Notes: a model not told the origin generated them from the sequence alone. Shown: positions 11,248-21,705, counted from the first letter of the stretch. The stretch: 44,195 nt of DNA from Tubiluchus corallicola (GCA_030141605.1 JAQGDQ010000716.1:64001-108195), one strand, 5' to 3'. Translations and numbers: made by a program.

Positions 11248-12678
11248 CAGTCTTTCAGATAGTTCAGTAGCCGATAAAAAGCTTTAAGCTCAGCTAACAG
11301 CTATTCTATTCTCAAAACTTCTGATAGTATAACCATTTGTACACCAAATTCAACAAATACATTTCTATCTAAGTTTACTTTTGAAATGCGCATTCTTCAC
11401 ACAGTTTTTGCGGCTATTTTATGAAAGGAATGATTATGGTCGCGCGTAGAACACCTATATATATATTTTGTGTGCTGTTGTCTGAAGAATGTTGTTGTTG
11501 GGGCTTTCAGTTGTACTAATAACGCCCAATAATAATGAGAAGTATCGGATGAATAAACACAAACATGCTTTTCGACTTTATCCAGCCTTAAGTTCGTGAA
11601 AACAAAAAGTCAAATTTCAAGTAAAAATGGAATTTAATGTATTTTTGAACAACACAATATGTTATGTAAGACAAGAAGGTCTCAGTAAATTGTAACTAGG
11701 GATCGATTTTACCTCCTTCAAGAGCGAAAGCGTTTGTTGCATTTCGCGTGTATTCAAGAACTGCTCTCGCTAAGCAGCATTATTTTTACATTTGTTAATT
11801 GTTTCTAGGTTTCTACTCCCCACACAATGGATTTCCATGCAAAATTATGTATGAAATGTATTTGTTTACCTTAGACAAATGAAAAATCGATTTTTGGCGA
11901 AAAAGTTGAAAAAAGCTTTCAGTATCTCCAGTGTTTGTGCTTTAACAAAATACGGTATCATTTGCCTGAAATCGGCTAATGCAAAAAAGTTTAACTATCC
12001 AGACGCAACCCTATGATATTCCTTGATCGGTTAGTCTTCCCTGGAATAGCAGGAGAACACTACGCAGCTTGGACTGTAGCAACAGGCGGTCAACAATTTA
12101 GTGTGTACGATCACGCAAGTGTACACCAGACTAATCAACACAATAAATTGATGTAATGTGTTAGCCTGTTATAATTGTTAAATCAGTTTATGTTAAATTT
12201 TAAATTACCAATATTGTAGACAAAGATGGATAAAATTTATTTTAGTCTCATCAATAAAGCATTCAGGCGCAAATAACACAGCTACATCAAATAGGAGCGG
12301 GTTTGGAGCCATAACAGACCAATATTTCACATAGTTAAAATAAAACAATAGAACAATGAGTGTGAACGTAATGTGATCCGTAAGAAAATTGTAGGCAATA
12401 ATAAAGTGCAAAATTTGTCAACATTTGAGTGACAAAACCAATGAAATAATTAGTGGTTCATATTCGTTATAATGTTTGTCAACTATAATAGGTATTTACA
12501 AGAGAGACTAATGTATCTGAAGATAAAATCTCTACAAATTGTCTTTAAATGAAAAGTGGAAGCAATTTAATAGTAAAGTAATAGAATAGGATTTTTAATC
12601 TTCTAATTTTCATAATCATTAGAATTAAACTTTAAATTCAATAATAATGCATGCAAACAACTTTTAGCTGATTTCTAA
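11248..12678. other. Intergenic, nothing recognised
   Basis: Upstream side of GT11 copy 2. AT-rich, with short frames only (for example 12205-12411 minus), none convincing. A TATATATATA run at about 11457-11466 is unremarkable. Confidence 0.4.
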
Positions 12679-13170
12679 AGCAAAACCGGACCCAATCTTA
12701 AACTGTAAATCAAAACAACCTATTTGATTTTAAAGAATGAATGTGCTATTTTTTAAAGAATGACTTACGTGAAATAATTATTATCACACAAACACAATTT
12801 CGCATTCGCGCTACTAGTTCTTCATTGTTACATGCATTTTGCAATTCGCTAATTAAATGAGCACCAGTGCCTGCATTTTGGAAAGAGTTGCACAAAAAAC
12901 AGGTGCTGTATCTCTCGGTTTAGATGTTTTAGTTTGTGACGAACTGCACACGTTTGATAACTCATGCGTGAGCACAGTAGTAAATTTAAAACACGAATTT
13001 CTACCTTAGAACTCGTCGAGTTTTAGTACAACACACTGATTATCTTACAGTAGCACTGTACTTCATTCTTCACTTTCACAAACACGTAAAACTCACTTAT
13101 GGAACGCTTTTGATGTTGAAAACTATGTTAGTTTGTGACGTCATTAATAGCTGGGTTCACCTGAATTATT
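12679..13170 (+). repeat. Dispersed repeat family A, copy 2 (3'-truncated)
   Basis: Begins GCAAAACCGGACCCAATCTT like the 24.4 kb copy and follows the family through TTATCACACAAACACA, CTCATGCGTGAGCACAG and GTAGCACTGTACTTCA. It loses similarity just after the GTTAGTTTGTGACGTCATTAAT block, so the last ~120 bp of the family are missing. Confidence 0.75.
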
Positions 13171-13277
13171 TTAGATGCAGGGAAAACTAGCAAACGTCAA
13201 TAACCTTCATTTTTTATACAAAGTCAACTATCTTTGCACATTTGTCATAACATGAATTTTCGAATGTAGGTAAAAAT

Positions 13278-13432
13278 AGTACAGATAAAATGCCACAGGA
13301 AAAAGTGGCACAGGAAAAATGGTTCCGGAAAATATGGCATGGTAAGAATGACACAGGGAAAATAGCACATGAGAAAATGACACAGATGGAAAACTAGGTA
13401 AAAATGCCATAGAAAAAAATGGCACACTTAGT
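13278..13432 (-). repeat. GTGCCATTTT minisatellite, array 1
   Basis: On the minus strand, degenerate units of TTTGTGCCATTTT and CCTGTGCCATTTT, read on the plus strand as repeated GGCACAGGAAAAAT. Same unit type as 14140-14222 and 28085-28600. Frames across it are low-complexity and not genes. Confidence 0.75.
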
Positions 13433-13439
13433 AATACAT

Positions 13440-13735
13440 GTGGTTAGGGTTGCAGTGGGGTATAAATATTTTAATTATTTTTACCTATGCCAAGGAAGTT
13501 ATGCTTCAACACAGCTTGTTTGCTTGTTTGACTGTTGTTTGTTTGTTTGGTTGCTTTTTTGTCTGTTATGGCAGTAAGCCTATGGCGCAAAAAGTATCTA
13601 AACAGATTTCCAAGAAACTTTGTGGAGAAAGGCGGGTGCAGCTACCAAAATGGGAATCTTTACGCCGGTTGTTTTTCTTAAAACTTAACCAAACATCACG
13701 TACATAAAAAAACATCCGGGAAGCACTTCAAGAAG
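13440..13735 (+). mobile_element. Composite repeat E, copy 1
   Basis: Carries TTTTTACCTATGCCAAGGAAG, a T/G-rich GTTTGTTTG stretch, CTTTGTGGAGAAAGG, CCAAAATGGG and AACTTAACCAAACA. The same blocks occur on the minus strand at 27850-28040, in the same arrangement with the minisatellite. An 89-codon frame spans it (13438-13707), but the match to 27.9 kb is at DNA level and lacks this frame, so I do not call a protein. From memory it resembles a repeat with a 'tgccaaggaggttatg' core found in many animal genomes; this is not checked. Confidence 0.55.
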
Positions 13736-13740
13736 GACTC

Positions 13741-13751
13741 GGGGGGGGGGG
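13741..13751. repeat. Poly-G run
   Basis: Eleven consecutive G at the end of repeat E copy 1; rare in this AT-rich window and could form a G-rich structure. Confidence 0.9.
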
Positions 13752-14139
13752 GTGGTTAGTACTTCCTTTTTATTATCTTCACAAGACCACACAAATACGA
13801 GTTAGTTCCAGGTTTTATTTCGATAAAATTCTCCTTGTAAAACGGTGTAACGCTGTCTGTTAACACCGCTAAAATTAATTGTGAAAAACTTATATAAACG
13901 CTATGCGGAACAATCGTGGATTATTGATTATATATCCATTTAATCCATTATATATCCATAGTCAATGTAATACCAGTACATGTATAATTTTGTATGTTTG
14001 CGTGATTATCTTTGTGTTAATTTTTTTGAATCAAAAGAATCATACGAAAAAAATTAGGATTGTTCGGTTTTGGCAGAGATCTGCTTTCTACGGTTTTATT
14101 ATAGTTTTATTATAGAAATCAATTGCATCAAAATAACAT
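13752..14139. other. Unassigned AT-rich stretch
   Basis: Between the poly-G run and minisatellite array 2. Contains a short duplication of TATATCCATT (about 13930-13959) and no coding frame of note. Confidence 0.4.
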
Positions 14140-14222
14140 ATGTGGCATTTTTTCCTGCTTTTCGATTTGTGCATTTTTAGTTGCTTTTCCGTTTGTGCCA
14201 TTTTTCCTGTGCCATTTACAGG
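14140..14222 (+). repeat. GTGCCATTTT minisatellite, array 2
   Basis: Short run of GTGGCATTTTTTCCTG and GTTTGTGCCATTTTTCCTGTG units on the plus strand, opposite in orientation to array 1 about 700 bp away. Confidence 0.7.
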
Positions 14223-14371
14223 CAATTTTAACGTGCTGCGAATTTTCTACAGGTCCATATTATTCAATATGGCCAGTGGAGGCTGCAACATAGGTCCTCC
14301 CAAGCTAGTGGAGCCCTCAAAACTTTGGAATTTTTTGTAAAAAACCGTTTTTTTTCATTGACACAGCGGTG

Positions 14372-14630
14372 TATTTGAAATTTTGAAATATTTTTACCTT
14401 AAAACTTGCCTAGTTCTAGAACGACACACTGACTGTCTTAAAGTAGCACTGTACTTCAATTTTTGCGTTCGTAATTAAGATTAATTAAGTCCTTAATTAA
14501 GATTTTCATCTATTACTTAATTACCTGAAACGCTTTTACAGTATTATTGGTGTTACAAAGTATACTTTTTATTGGACTTGAAAATGGGGTATATGAAAAG
14601 TCATCCTGTCCTCCTTTAAATGAAGCCAGG
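14372..14630 (+). repeat. Dispersed repeat family A, copy 3 (partial)
   Basis: Starts inside the family at TTTTACCTTAAAACTTGCC, follows through GTAGCACTGTACTTCAATTTT, jumps across an internal deletion to the TTAATTAAG block and ends at TCCTTTAAATGAAGCC. 5' half absent. Confidence 0.7.
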
Positions 14631-15818
14631 TTAACCCGGTTATATCTTTAGTTGCAAATCAGCAAATTCTAAACCACGCTTTATTAAAACAGAAACGAAT
14701 CCAGAGGAGAAATCAGGAATCCTGCATATTTGATTGGTCCACTGGCATTGTCCCGTAACATTGGGCCCATTTCATAGTGAATACACAAGGAAAAATGTCA
14801 AAAATCAGAAAATTGTCAAAAATCAGAAAATTTTCTGAGAATTTCCGATTTTCCCGAAATTCCATACAGCAAGAAAGTTAATTTCACAGTGAAACGGCGC
14901 GGTATTTCTGCGATCGTCCAATTAGCTGCAGCTACATTTTTTATAATACAGTATAGACTTTTATACTGTATAATCATGTCTAAAGTAATTTATACTTACC
15001 CTACTTCTCATATACAAAACGAAATTAACAATATCAGTAATGTGATGCTGGATCTGCTTGTATTTTTTTAAGTTCTACTAAACACATAAAAATCTGAAAA
15101 TATACATTATATAAAATAAATATAATACTTGTGTGCGTTATTTTTCTTATTCACGGTCATAGCCTCCACGTTGCATTAATGAAACACGAAATCGTCATTC
15201 TTAAAAGAGAGATTGATCGCAGCATTGAATCTTATTAAAAATGCTGGATCCGCCCTTTAAAAATCTGTTACATGTTGGACGCTAGCTGACATTTAGGACA
15301 TTGAGTTCAATACGAAAAATAATTTTCTAAGACAAGACGATAAAGTATGTAGTGCCTTTGGCCAAAATGCTAAAAATCCATTTCTGATAAATACATTGCG
15401 CTAAGTTCTAAGCAGTAAAGTACTTTCTACCATGGCTATTTTGGGTTTACAGAAGCGTTTAAAATACTTTAGTTAAATTCTAAGTGTTTTCTTTAGACCA
15501 TGTTAAACACTGCATCAGTTCACGACAAGCAGTTATCAGTGAAAAGATTTACAAAAAACAAAGCATTACCCAGCAACAAGGGTCAATACTGGTGCCAGAA
15601 AAGTTTCCACAAATTTCTATAAGCTCCAAAGTTGTTAAAAAGAGACACTAGTGTTTATTTAGCAGAGCAAACATATTCAAGGTTGGTCATTACCCAGAAC
15701 TTCTCACGCTGCTAAAATTGTTGACGAGTCTGCTGAATCTTCAAAGAGGAAGATTATAGGTGCTACCCGTGGCTCAGGTAATTACTTCACAAGGATTATA
15801 ATTTAGCTGCTCTTTTGT

Positions 15819-15821
<3 letters not shown>
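14631..15821. other. Intergenic, nothing firm
   Basis: Includes a short direct repeat of TCAAAAATCAGAAAATT (about 14798-14832). At about 15690-15800 a frame reads RTSHAAKIVDESAESSKRK, with no start, family match or flanking exon. It may be a decayed coding remnant or chance. Confidence 0.35.

Positions 15822-15852
<31 letters not shown>
15822..15852. repeat. (GA)n microsatellite
   Basis: About 15 uninterrupted GA units. Confidence 0.95.
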
Positions 15853-15853
<1 letters not shown>

Positions 15854-15939
15854 AGGTCTCAAGTGGTTAAAAGCGGGCTCATTATTTTTTCGACCATTAT
15901 AGAGGAAATTGTTGAAGATTAGAATCTTTCTTTGTGTGC

Positions 15940-16192
15940 AGGGCGTGAACTCAAATACTTTACAGGATTTACAAAACCATTATAAGCTGCTCTTTGAGTG
16001 GAGAGAGCATCTCAGGTGGTCTGTAATTTGTTTTATTCTAATCGTCGCAGCTTTGAGTGCAGGGCGTGAACTGCGTCTCCATTCAAATACTTTACAGGAT
16101 TTACATTATAAGCTGCTCTTTGAGTGGAGAGAGCATCTCAGGTGGTCTGTAATTTGTTTTATTCTAATCGTCGTAGCTTTGAAAGCAAAGAC
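15940..16192. repeat. Two-copy tandem repeat, ~130 bp unit
   Basis: Two nearly identical units, each with GCAGGGCGTGAACT, CAAATACTTTACAGGATTTAC, TTATAAGCTGCTCTTTGAG and TGGTCTGTAATTTG. The offset is 132 bp, and the units differ mainly by a 10-bp insertion and a small deletion. The 96-codon frame over it (15909-16199) exists only because the repeat lacks stops in that frame. Confidence 0.85.
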
Positions 16193-16571
16193 GAAGTAAA
16201 CTAATCATACGCATCATTTCCCGCCAGGATTTAAAAAAATCTCAGGTACAAACTGGACTTTAATAACAAGTAGCTTTTGTAAAGTGAAAATTAGGGGTGG
16301 AATATTCTACCAAAAAAGGAGCGCTCAAAGAAAAGACAAAAAAACGATTACTACTTCAATTATTAAAATCTCTGACGCCCTGCGCAGACATGCAATTTTC
16401 AGTTGCTCAACTAGAAGTTTTTAAATGTGTTAAATAACTAAAATCCATGAAAGCGTGCATACATATGCAACTAAAAATTGCGCAAATTATTGTTGCGTCT
16501 GAAAAGTTTAGTTGCTCAACTGTTTTACTTGAGTGAGCACAGACAGGCAATTTTTACCAAACACAATTGTT
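16193..16571. other. Unassigned stretch
   Basis: AT-rich, no gene or strong repeat seen. Confidence 0.35.
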
Positions 16572-17161
16572 AAAGGAAGACAAGATGATTTTTCACATAC
16601 TACCCCATTTTCAATTCCGATAAAAGTACACATTTTATCACAATTGATACCGCAAAAATACTTCTGATAATTAAATTATAAATTAAATACTTGATTAATG
16701 GCGGGCGAGCCCAACTACTGATGAAATCACAAACTAACAAAATTTTCAACAGCAAAAATATTCCACGAGTGTGTTGCACACGCTTGTGAAAGCGAAGTGT
16801 TACTGTAAGACATTCAGTGTGTTGTACTAAAACTAGGCAAGTTTTAAAAGAAAAATTCTAATTTCAAATTTACCGCTGCGCTCACGCATGAGCTGTCGAA
16901 CGTGTGCAGTTCATCACAAACTAATACATCTCAACTGACAGGTACAGAACCTGTTTTTAGGCAAATCATGCCTTAGTCCCCGTCTAAATTTCGAATGGCG
17001 AAATGCATATAACAGCGAAGAACTAGTGGCGCAAACGCGAAATTGTGCTTACATGGTAATAATTCTTTCACATAAGTAATTTTTGAAAAAATAGTATGAA
17101 TTTCCTTTGAATATTATAAAGAGTAGATCTACAGTTCAAGATTTCACTCGGTTTTGCTTTA
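16572..17161 (-). repeat. Dispersed repeat family A, copy 4 (inverted)
   Basis: Reverse complement of the family: GACAAGATGATTTTTCA at the left end and CGGTTTTGCTTT at the right end, with CTCACGCATGAG and AACTAGTGGCGC in between. Nearly full length, the only copy of the five on this strand. Confidence 0.75.
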
Positions 17162-17497
17162 AAAATAAGAAGAATACGGAATTTTGTAAAGATGCACCAA
17201 AAGAGGCAAAAGAAAAATAAATTAATGGAGCCATTATTGCTGCCTTTGCTATTGTTTTTGAGCAGTTGAACTTCCCAGTCATTGGAGATGGAAACAATTT
17301 AAGTGTGCCTGCATAGAAAAATCGTCCATAAGTCGACAATTAAGTTTTTTTAGTTATCCTCTTATCCTGAATCTCTATTTCATGTTTGTTCATTTTGGTA
17401 CCAAGTTCATCACTCTATGTTATTTCTAAGCTGAGATAAACCACGTTGAATTTGAGGTGCAGGCTACGCACTGAAAAACATAATCTTGAGAAGATAA

Positions 17498-17952
17498 CTG
17501 TTAAAGTTAGTCATTTTTTTTGTCGCATTTCTACAAAACACTTAACCACTGCACAAATGTTTGATTCTAAAAACACATTGAAGTGATGTTTAACTCCTGT
17601 AGATGCTTCTCCCAGACGAAGATCTGGGCTTGGCAACAGAAAAAAAAACGAAGCAAAATGACTGCGTCCACCAGCTACTGTTGGAGTTTGAAAATAGGAG
17701 TTTTTACAATTGCATTACTAGTTCATAGACAGAAAAGTTTGCCAGGAGTTATAAATAATTTTGTTTTCATATTTTTTAAACATTTTCTTGATAATTTGAT
17801 GTCAGAATACAAGTCTAATATATTTAGACTTTTTGTTTTTATAAAAAACAAAAAATTGAAATTTGACCAAATTTTTGGTGTATTCTACTCTACATTGCAA
17901 CATAATTTTAACTTATGGACGGTTTTGGTTTGCAAGCTCAAAAATGTTTACT
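17498..17952 (+). repeat. Dispersed repeat B, copy 1
   Basis: Matches 20578-21006 in direct orientation: CTACAAAACACTT, AAAAACACATTGAAGT, GACGAAGATCTGGGCTTGG, then poly-A/ACGAAGCAAAA, and finally TATGGACGGTTTTGGTTTGCA. The two copies bracket the galactose sulfotransferase gene. The 133-codon frame within copy 1 is not shared with copy 2 and is not called as a gene. Confidence 0.75.
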
Positions 17953-18061
17953 ACCAGTGTTTAAGATTCTTATGTTTCAATTAAGAAAAGGTGATTACTT
18001 TGACGAGCAACATTACTTGAATTCACAATTCAATGCGCCAGTGTTTTTTTTTGTATTTCTA

Positions 18062-18080
18062 ATTAATTAATTAATTAATA
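18062..18080. repeat. (AATT)n short tandem repeat
   Basis: Four to five AATT/ATTA units. Confidence 0.8.
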
Positions 18081-18236
18081 TTCACACTATTCAAAGAGAT
18101 ATAGTGCATTATAGAAAGACATTACACCTTTTAAAAAGAAAAAAATCAGAATTTTATTTGACAATCATTAAGAGTTAAAACATGTTAATTCTGCTAGGAT
18201 CGAAAGTTATTCCGTGAACCCTGAAAGGAATCTTAC

Positions 18237-18264
18237 AATAAAAAATCTTATAAGATTTTTTATT
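18237..18264. other. 28-nt perfect palindrome with poly(A) signals on both strands
   Basis: The left arm AATAAAAAATCTTA is followed immediately by its exact reverse complement. AATAAA is present on the plus strand at 18237-18242 and on the minus strand at 18259-18264. The minus-strand copy lies about 70 nt past the sulfotransferase stop codon and is well placed as its poly(A) signal, probably within a hairpin in the 3' UTR. Confidence 0.8.
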
Positions 18265-18332
18265 TAACAACAATTTATTTATGCGCGAATTTTGATGTGC
18301 GCCAGATTTTTCTCTTTTGATAATCAATATTG

Positions 18333-19368
18333 CTAGCTTGTAAATAAACGTTGTTGCCTGTCTTGCAACTCTTGAGTAAACGAAATGGCAGTTCTTATCA
18401 AATCACTGCAAAATTCTGGTGTTTTTGACTTTAAAGTGTATGTGAAGATTTTGTCTGAATAGGGTTTAAATTTTTTATCGGGTGTATCTTTGCCTGAAAT
18501 CTGGCCACTGGTGCACCTTTCTTTAGTGGAATTAATCAAACGTTTCAACTGCTTGACATCTTTTGCCATTATCTGTTCGCCATACGATTTCACTTTTTCA
18601 TTAAAAACGTCAAGAAAAGATCTATAAAGTTTGTAGTCGCCACTATTCCACTCTTCTACCTTTTTGATAAGCGACTTATCCAGGTTCGTTTTATGGGTAG
18701 AACTGCGTGCATTAGTTGGTAAGACGACAACATCAGACAGATTCCAGTGGAGAAGGTCTTTTAACAGAATAAGCGATTCTTCATGTTTTTCAGCGATCAT
18801 CACAAGGTCAAATTCTCTGCGTATCATTTCCATTATGTCATCAACAGCCTGTCTGTTGCCCATTTTACTTACATCTAAACCGAAGAAATACAACATGACA
18901 TTTCGCAAGCTATTTGCAGGGTATTTCCTAACCTTGGCAAATTTTTCTGGATATTGCATAAACGAGGAAAAGTTTGCACCTAGTCGATTTTCAAGTTCTT
19001 TGTAAGAATAATACGATTCCAACATGGCTGCAGGATGGCGAATAATAGTAACAAACTTTGCATTTGGCATCATTCTTTTCACCATGTTTATACGTAATAT
19101 GGTGTGTTGGCAAAATATATTGTAAATTCCTCTGGGATGTTGTATGAGTATGTCAGGAGTGAACGGTTTTTGAATACCAAGATGCTGGTGCCCTCTATGA
19201 GGAGGAGCAAATGACAGGTTGTGCTTCTTACCGTATCTCATAAATATATTCATTAGCGAGGTACTGGCACATTTGGGAATCTTGAGAAAGAAGATATTGT
19301 TTACTGGCGTATGAGGAACATATGAAAAGTTAGTATGCAAGAGACCTATTGATCTTGGGAAAGAACAC
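18333..19368 (-). CDS. Galactose-3-O-sulfotransferase family enzyme, exon 2
   Basis: Main exon of a PAPS-dependent sulfotransferase of the GAL3ST (galactosylceramide sulfotransferase) family, which sulfates O-3 of galactose in the Golgi. The exon begins after TATTTTTCAG; the frame is closed upstream by TAG at 19386-19388 and has no ATG before the PAPS site, so an upstream exon is required (19928-20010). In the spliced 372-residue protein the 5'-phosphosulfate loop is FLKIPKCASTS (about 55-65) and the 3'-phosphate motif IIRHPAAMLESYYSY (about 136-150). The FDLVMIAEKHEESLILLKDLL and NARS blocks are typical of the family. The loop reads IPKCASTS where vertebrate members have THKTASST, so it is a divergent member. 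Family certain, substrate inferred. Confidence 0.9.
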
Positions 19369-19659
19369 CTGAAAAATAGAGTAGCCTAGGTTAAATATCA
19401 TTACACAGAAGAAAATTTAAACAAATGTGTGCCTTGCAGTTATAGTTGATATACATAGTTTTCAATGTGGCTTTATTTGACTATCATTGCTACCACCATT
19501 ATTGCCAATATCATTTTGATCAATGTGATTCTATTTGACTATTGTTGCTGTTGTTATTTTCATTATTGTCACAATCATTGACCTTGTCATTTTGACCAAT
19601 GTGACTTTTTTAACCAGTGTTGCTGTTGTCATCACCATAATCATCATCACCATCATCAC

Positions 19660-19698
<39 letters not shown>

Positions 19699-19927
19699 TG
19701 TCGTCGTCTTAGTCGTACTCATTGTGATTCACATCGTCATTATTATCATTATATATATATAATGGCAATGCTTGACTTGTACCACAATGTTTTAATCTCA
19801 ACATCAATGACACTCTGTCGTACCAACCGTTTTTGTTAGTTCAACGTAAATATTGTTACAACTGCCACATCAATAAGTTGACATCTTGATCATTAGTTTA
19901 AGGATTTATATAGCAAGGAACGCTTAC
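19369..19927 (-). other. Intron of galactose sulfotransferase gene
   Basis: 559-nt intron with GTAAGC donor and TTTTTCAG acceptor, phase 2. It contains a long (CAT/ATC)n microsatellite around 19630-19700 with flanking degenerate triplets, and a short TA run near 19750. Confidence 0.75.
19636..19700. repeat. (ATC)n microsatellite
   Basis: ATC units with a few ACC interruptions, within the sulfotransferase intron. The frames crossing it on both strands are pure repeat translations. Confidence 0.9.
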
Positions 19928-20010
19928 CTGTAGTATGTGTAGTATGATATCAAGAGAAAACAAGAACTCAGCTGTAATAATAATAATAATACACCTAATT
20001 GTCGTTTCAT
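19928..20010 (-). CDS. Galactose-3-O-sulfotransferase family enzyme, exon 1
   Basis: Found by reading the minus strand upstream of exon 2. ATG at 20010 opens 27 codons plus two bases ending CTACAG|GTAAGC, an excellent donor. Joined to exon 2 the split codon reads AG|G (Arg) and the frame runs on without a stop: 83 + 1036 = 1119 nt, 372 residues plus stop. The exon encodes MKRQLG, then a hydrophobic signal anchor (about 7-22) and a Tyr-rich edge, which is exactly the type II N-terminus the main exon lacks. Five consecutive Leu in the anchor are encoded by (TTA)5, a coding microsatellite. No transcript evidence is available, but phase, donor and topology agree. Confidence 0.8.
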
Positions 20011-20577
20011 AACAGTCATATTTAAGTTGTGCAGTTAATTTGCAATATGCCTTCGGGTATCGGAAGCGAAAACGAGAAATATAAATTTAATAACCATCTA
20101 ATTATGAACTCAATATTCTATGTTTTGAACATATGGTTTTTTCATTGTTGGTGACGGCGATTATTGAACATAAATACTAGCAGTCTATGGTCATTAACTT
20201 AACTTCAGCGAAATATGTCAACAAAATGTTAGAATACAATATTATCATGGTTAATGCTTTCGAAGCCTTGCTCAAACTCACGCATTTTTGCGAAAGTATG
20301 AAACCAACGTTATAAGCCACTGGAACTTAAAGTTTAATATGAACTGATTTTTTGCTGGCAGCCCGGCGTCTGAATCAGTGCAACGCAATTTTACACAGCC
20401 GAGTTATTTGATAAATTTCGCGTTATTGTAACACGTCTGTTTCGACTCAAGGAAATCGATTTTAATGTCACTTCATCAGTCACAGCGACAGATAACAAAC
20501 CACTAAAAACGAATGTCTGAATTAGCAGCTCGATGGAATCCTATAAACCATCATTGCATGAAAAGGTCAAGCGTTAA
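20011..20577. other. 5' flank of galactose sulfotransferase
   Basis: AT-rich, no gene seen. A 64-codon frame from 20513 runs into repeat B and is not supported. Confidence 0.35.
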
Positions 20578-21006
20578 ACGTTCTGTTAAAAGTCAGCCAT
20601 TTGTCGCGTTCTACAAAACACTTTGCAACTGCACAAACGCTTGTTGCTACGGACTTTGCAAAAACACATTGAAGTTATATTTAAATCCAGTAGATGGCTC
20701 TTCCTGACGAAGATCTGGGCTTGGTAACAGAAAAAAAACACGAAGCAAAAAGACTGCTCGTCGAAGTTTCAAAATACAAGTTTTTTACGAGTTCATTACT
20801 AATGATAAAATTAGATTTTTAGATTCTTTGGATTTTTTTCATTTGCTAACGTGATGCTAGAATATAAAAGTCCAATATATTTAGCGTTTGTTTTAAAAAA
20901 AACAAAAAACTGATATTTGACCAAACTTTGGTGGACTCTAATTTGAATCATCATTACGTAGTTTTAACTATGCCGACTTATGGACGGTTTCGGTTTGCAA
21001 GCACAC
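20578..21006 (+). repeat. Dispersed repeat B, copy 2
   Basis: Partner of 17498-17952 in the same orientation, offset about 3.07 kb, moderately diverged. Shares GACGAAGATCTGGGCTTGG and TATGGACGGTTT-GGTTTGCAAGC. No LTR-like TG...CA ends or primer-binding site could be seen next to either copy. Confidence 0.75.
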
Positions 21007-21516
21007 TTACGTAATTTAGATACGTGTAGCTAACAGGTCATTGCAAATGCACCTTTATATATGCAACACGGTTAAAGTACCTTTGCTGATTTCTTCCCTA
21101 CTACTCCTGTCATTCACAGCCATAGACATCGCTTACAGTTAATGTACAACTGGTCCAAAATGTTATTTAAGTTCATATGCTACAGTGCATCAGCTGTACA
21201 GTTGTATAAATATCCCAACGCTAAATATTTTAAAGCACAAGAGAACCCACCACTTACATAAAACTTAAAAAATTCGTCTTGAAATTTTATACCACTTACG
21301 TACGGCCTTTTTTGTATGCAGGGCTTTCGTCGGAAGTAACGTTGTATAAAACTTGTAAATTTAAACGCCTGGTATGACCGTTAAACGCAGACATTTTAAT
21401 GGTGGGTCGTCTGAAACAAGCTTAGATATCGCTGCGTGAAGTTTGAAAAAATAATCAGAGCATTCGTAGCATACACATCACTAACTAAGCAAAATTTTTA
21501 ATTACTTTATCTTGTC
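21007..21516. other. Intergenic, nothing recognised
   Basis: No gene, structured RNA or clear repeat seen between repeats B and C. Confidence 0.35.
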
Positions 21517-21705
21517 AATGAGATAAAAATACGTTTTTGGATAGCGAGTGGTGCACCCTGGAGGGTGAGTCAGCTACATTTTACCAATTGTTGAAAACAT
21601 TTTAAGTAATTAATAATTTTCTTTTCTAGTTACATAAGTCTTTCCAGCAGGTAAGCGAAATGCAAAGTAATATAGTTACTGATATTTTTGGGACATAGTC
21701 AATAA
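21517..21705 (+). repeat. Dispersed repeat C, copy 1
   Basis: Shares TGCACCCTGGAGGGTGAGTCAGC, read with one change in the partner, plus ATTTTAAGTAATTAATAAT and GCAGGTAAGCGAAA, with 23590-23785. Located just upstream of GT31 exon 1. Confidence 0.75.

Noticed and set aside
13438-13707. 89-codon frame with a hydrophobic stretch
   Set aside because: Spans repeat E; the inverted copy at 27.9 kb is similar in DNA but has no matching frame.
17583-17984. 133-codon plus-strand frame
   Set aside because: Lies within repeat B, the frame is not kept in the second copy, and it resembles no family.
19338-19340. TTG as start of the galactose sulfotransferase
   Set aside because: Animals start at ATG, and this position leaves no anchor; a splice acceptor lies at 19369 and a phase-matched ATG exon at 20010.
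19531-19762. Poly-Met and poly-Ile frames
   Set aside because: Translation of the ATC microsatellite inside the sulfotransferase intron.
17498-21006. Repeats B as LTRs of one retroelement with the sulfotransferase as cargo
   Set aside because: No TG...CA ends, primer-binding site, polypurine tract or gag/pol remnant seen; the gene between them has a host-type intron.
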